The notes beneath the pieces were generated by a model. It made no database searches. It was not told the origin of the DNA and was given only the letters and a program-made list of their open reading frames with translations. Made by a program: the position numbers and the translations under genes. A stretch of 64,000 nucleotides of DNA from Alnus glutinosa. Its lineage: Eukaryota > Streptophyta > Magnoliopsida > Fagales > Betulaceae. Shown here piece after piece: positions 61,059-64,000 of the stretch (position 1 is its first letter; every line of letters starts with the position of its first letter). The DNA lies in NCBI RefSeq assembly GCF_958979055.1, contig NC_084893.1, forward strand, positions 8,807,071 to 8,871,070. The letters run 5' to 3'.

Positions 61059-61880
61059 ATTCCTTTTGTAAGTGGCAGCATACTCTGAGGTTAATCTAAA
61101 TGGACTGGGGTCCCCTTTTGACGGCCAACCACTACTAGAAACAAGAATCTCTGTTCCGCCAAAGCTTATCCTAGTAATAGGAGATACACTGCATCTACAT
61201 GAGAATACAACATTTTATTGTATTGTATGTTGGTCTATGGGTCTATGATTCACGATTTGGAATTAAACAGAACAAAATCCAAAGAAATCTTATTTGAATC
61301 TACCTTATAAAAAATTAATGGATAGGCATTGATCCAACAGGAAGCTTTCGCGTTCGACATGAATTTTAGAAGTGCTAACATTGTACTATATATGTTGATT
61401 TTGAAATTCCTGGCCGAAGGCAGATATGACTCTTCAAGAACCTCTAGAGAATTAGGCATAAAGACTTGAGTGTGTAAGTCTAGGCCAAATTTGACGATCA
61501 CCATGAATGCTGACCATGACCAAGACAAGATACATCAAAAGTGTATTATCATCCTGGGTGGAGAGTTCATTTCCTACTACTATGCCATTGATTCCAGTGG
61601 CAGGAAAATATGGCTTGATATGGGTTGTTTTCCATTGAAGGGCTTGTCTTGGGTCCATTAACTGAGCGAACAATTCGTTTTCGACTGTGACTACAATTTC
61701 AACGTGGGAATTGGCGAATGCGGTCAAAACATGAAGATTGGTGTCATAAATTCTTTATTTATTGAGTCTAAGAGAGGTTACCAGATTGAGTACCTGATCG
61801 AGCAGTAGCAAATTATTGCCCACTCGACCACAGTTGATTCCTAGTTATTCGACTCCTAAAAAGCCAAAGTCCGTAGAAAC
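61059..61880 (-). pseudogene. GH17 beta-1,3-glucanase pseudogene, copy 3
   Basis: Minus-strand copy with open stretches at 61452-61727 (MTAFANSHVEIVVTVENELF, WKTTHIKPYFPATGINGIVVGNELSTQ) and 61250-61528 (PNSLEVLEESYLPSARNFKI, INAYPLIFYKVDSNKISLDFV). These overlap in different frames, so a frameshift lies near 61500. The nucleophile motif reads VSSSGWPS (Glu lost). Confidence 0.85.
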
Positions 61881-61984
61881 GGAATAGGATCCTCTCCATT
61901 TAACTTGAACTGGAGATGAACTATTTTATGGTTTAGATTCAAATTCACATCATCTAACAGTGTATCTATTACTTATTTTCCCAA

Positions 61985-62007
61985 GTCATTTAACAATTTT
62001 AAATGAC
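61985..62007. repeat. Head-to-head palindrome centre 2
   Basis: gtcatttaa - caatt - ttaaatgac, the counterpart of 59466-59490, 2518 bp away. Copies 3 and 4 diverge from it. Confidence 0.85.
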
Positions 62008-62107
62008 AAGCTACAATGTTTACCGTTAGAGGCTACAAAATCTAATCTGTACCAAGAAATAGGTTTTCTCCATTTCATTTGAAATAGATAGGATCCAACC
62101 CCATTTC

Positions 62108-62960
62108 TAAACACTTTAGCTTTGTAGGAGTCAAATTACTAGGAATAAACTATGGTCGAGTAGGCAATATTTTTCATCGTTCTAGAAGGTACTTGATCTG
62201 CTAACCTCTCTTAAACTCAATAAAACAAGAATTTACGACACCAATCTTCATGTTTTGATCCTATTTTCCAATTCCAACGTTGAACTCATATTCACAGTTG
62301 AAAAAAAATTGCTCGCTCAGTTAATGGACCCAATACAAGCCTTTCAATGTGTTAAAACACATAGTAAACCGAATTTTCGTACTACTAGAATCATTGGCAT
62401 AGTAGTAGGAAATGAAATCTTCACCCATGATGATAATACCCTTTTGACGTATCTTGTCCTAGCCATGGTCAACATTCATGGTGCTCTAGTCCAGTTTGGC
62501 CTCTAGACTTACACATTCAAGTCTCTATGACTAATTTTCTATAGCTTCTTCAAGAGTTATATCCACCTTCTACTGAGAATTTCGAAAGCAACGTATATAG
62601 TACCATTTTAGAACTTATATAATTCTTGTAGAACACCAAAGCTTCCTTTTGGATTAATGCCTATCAATTTCTTTCTTATTGTAAGCACAATCCAAATAGG
62701 ATTTCTTTGGATTAGGTTCTGTTTAATTACAACTCAGGAATCATAGACCCATTCACCAACCTACAAAATGATAATATGTTGTATGCTCAAGTAGACGTAT
62801 TTATACTACCTATTGCTAGGATGGGCTTTGGTGGAATAGAGGTTCGTGTTTCTAAGAGTGGTTGGCCGTCAAAAGGGTAACCTGGTTTAATTGGTTCAAC
62901 CTTAAAGAATGCCAGCACTTACAGTAGAAATTTGGAAGGATATGATTCTTTCTCAATGAA
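62108..62960 (+). pseudogene. GH17 beta-1,3-glucanase pseudogene, copy 4
   Basis: Plus-strand copy: GINYGRVGN (about 62140), then an open stretch 62255-62506 (MILFSNSNVELIFTVEKKLL, RIIGIVVGNEIFTHDDNTLLTYLVLAMVNIHGALVQFGL). Later parts (MLYAQVDVF..., GIEVRVSKSGWPSKG) lie in other frames. The nucleophile Glu is Lys. Confidence 0.85.
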
Positions 62961-63148
62961 GCTACTCACCCTTAAGCTAAATTCATGAAGAAGAAAAAAA
63001 ACCTCAAGGCCTGAAAACTTTGAGAGGAAGAATTTTGATAATTTTTGCAATGGAAAATTTTTCAAACAAAAAAGAGAGGTTAAAACGTGCTTCGTCCATG
63101 GTTGGACTGGGAGTGTAAGAGAAAAAAAAAATCATGGAACAAGCACAT

Positions 63149-64000
63149 TTTCTTTGTAAGTGGCAGCATACTCTGAGGTCGAACCAAGTTGATCGGGGTC
63201 TCTTTTTGACGGCTAACCACTGTTAGAAACAAGAATCTCTGTTCCACCAAAGCCTATCCTAGCTATAGGAGATACACTGCATCTACTTGAGCATAAAACA
63301 TCTTATCGTATTATACGTTGGCAGATGGGTCTATGATTCATGAGTTGGAATTAAACAGATCATAATCCAAAGAAATCCTATTTGAATTGTACTTATAAAA
63401 AAAATAATGGATAGGCATTGATCCAAAAGGAAGCTTTTGTGTTCGACATGAATTGTAGAACTACTAACATGGTTCTATATACGTTGCTTTTGAAATTCCG
63501 GGCTGAAGGCAGGTATAACTCTTCAAGAACCTCTAGAGAATTAGGCATAAAGACTTAAGTGTGTAAGTTTAGGCCAAATTGGACTAGAGCACCATGAATG
63601 TTGACCATGACCAAGACAAGATATGTCAAGAGCGTATTATCATCCTGGGTGGAGATTTCATTTCCTACTACTATGGCATTGATTCTAGTGACAGGAAAAT
63701 ATGGCTTGATATGGGTGGTCACCTATTTAAGGGCTTGTATTAGGTCCATTAACTGAGCGAACAGTTTGTTTTCGACTGTGACTACAAGTTCAACGTTGGA
63801 ATTGGTGAATGCAGTCAAAGCAAATGATTGGTGTCATAAATTCTTGTTTTATTGAGTCTAAGAGAGTTTACCAGATTGAGTACCTGATCCGGCAGTGGCA
63901 AATTATTGTCCACTCGACCACCATTGATTCCCAGTGATTTGACTCCTACAAAGCCAAAGTCTATAGAAACGGAATAGGATCCTCTCCATTTAACTTGAAA
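63149..64000 (-). pseudogene. GH17 beta-1,3-glucanase pseudogene, copy 5 (runs off right edge)
   Basis: Minus-strand copy with the same order of blocks (IVVGNEI, LEESYLPSA-like, GTEILVSNSG). The Glu of the nucleophile motif is lost and the following Trp codon is a stop. The head-to-head partner would lie just outside the window. Confidence 0.8.

Larger units (their letters stand above)
58305..64000. repeat. Inverted array of broken GH17 beta-1,3-glucanase copies
   Basis: Copies alternate: minus 58544-59360, plus 59603-60420, plus fragment 60596-60985, minus 61059-61880, plus 62108-62960, minus 63149-64000 and beyond. A plus-strand fragment also lies at 58305-58460. Head-to-head joints have a shared AT palindrome (59466-59490 and 61985-62007), 2518 bp apart; tail-to-tail joints have a small hairpin. 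The larger unit is therefore itself a palindrome, repeated in tandem. None of the copies has the usual signal-peptide exon. Confidence 0.85.

Noticed and set aside
1-64000. CRISPR arrays, operons, bacterial terminators, rRNA or tRNA genes
   Set aside because: Looked for; the window is plant nuclear DNA and shows none.

Overview
This is plant nuclear DNA, most likely from a woody eudicot. It has long AT-rich gaps, multi-exon genes with GT/AG introns, and dense layers of hAT, CACTA, Mutator-like, Helitron and small LTR-type repeats. I recognise three complete host genes (RPA70B, a glycerophosphodiester phosphodiesterase, and a Ninja/AFP-family repressor), one host gene of unknown function, and an array of broken GH17 beta-1,3-glucanase copies. 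The species cannot be fixed from the sequence alone.

Layout. 1-2567: end of a hAT element whose TTF-zinc-finger/DUF4371 transposase runs off the left edge. 3897-12609: a nest of elements, with a hAT-like remnant holding a solo LTR, which holds a 7.2-kb CACTA element and a small MITE; a Mutator-like foldback lies beside them. 12.9-16.2 kb (+): unknown plant-specific gene with a one-base frame conflict near its start. 16.5-19.2 kb: foldback elements. 19.6-22.8 kb (+): RPA70B, 12 coding exons, with an E2F-type site in the promoter. 25.1-32.4 kb (-): GDPD6-like gene, 8 coding exons, tail-to-tail with RPA70B, with a PHR1-type site upstream. 32.6-39.7 kb: no gene; MITEs, a hAT element with perfect target duplication, Helitron-like ends and a minisatellite. 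41.4-46.2 kb (-): AFP/Ninja-family gene, two coding exons around a 3.9-kb intron, with ACGT/ABRE boxes upstream. 47.8-48.4 kb: GC-rich promoter-like stretch without a clear gene. 48.4-55.5 kb: Mutator-like and hAT elements, several with perfect target duplications. 56-57.9 kb: LTR-element remnant. 58.3-64.0 kb: head-to-head and tail-to-tail array of GH17 pseudogene copies, continuing past the right edge.

How the genes relate. RPA70B (DNA replication/repair), the GDPD (lipid phosphate recycling) and the AFP protein (ABA/JA repression) are unrelated in function. From memory, RPA70B and GDPD6 are also neighbours in Arabidopsis (At5g08020/At5g08030), which supports the ortholog calls. The most unusual structure is the GH17 palindromic array, which could make double-stranded RNA matching active beta-1,3-glucanase genes. 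That role is inference.
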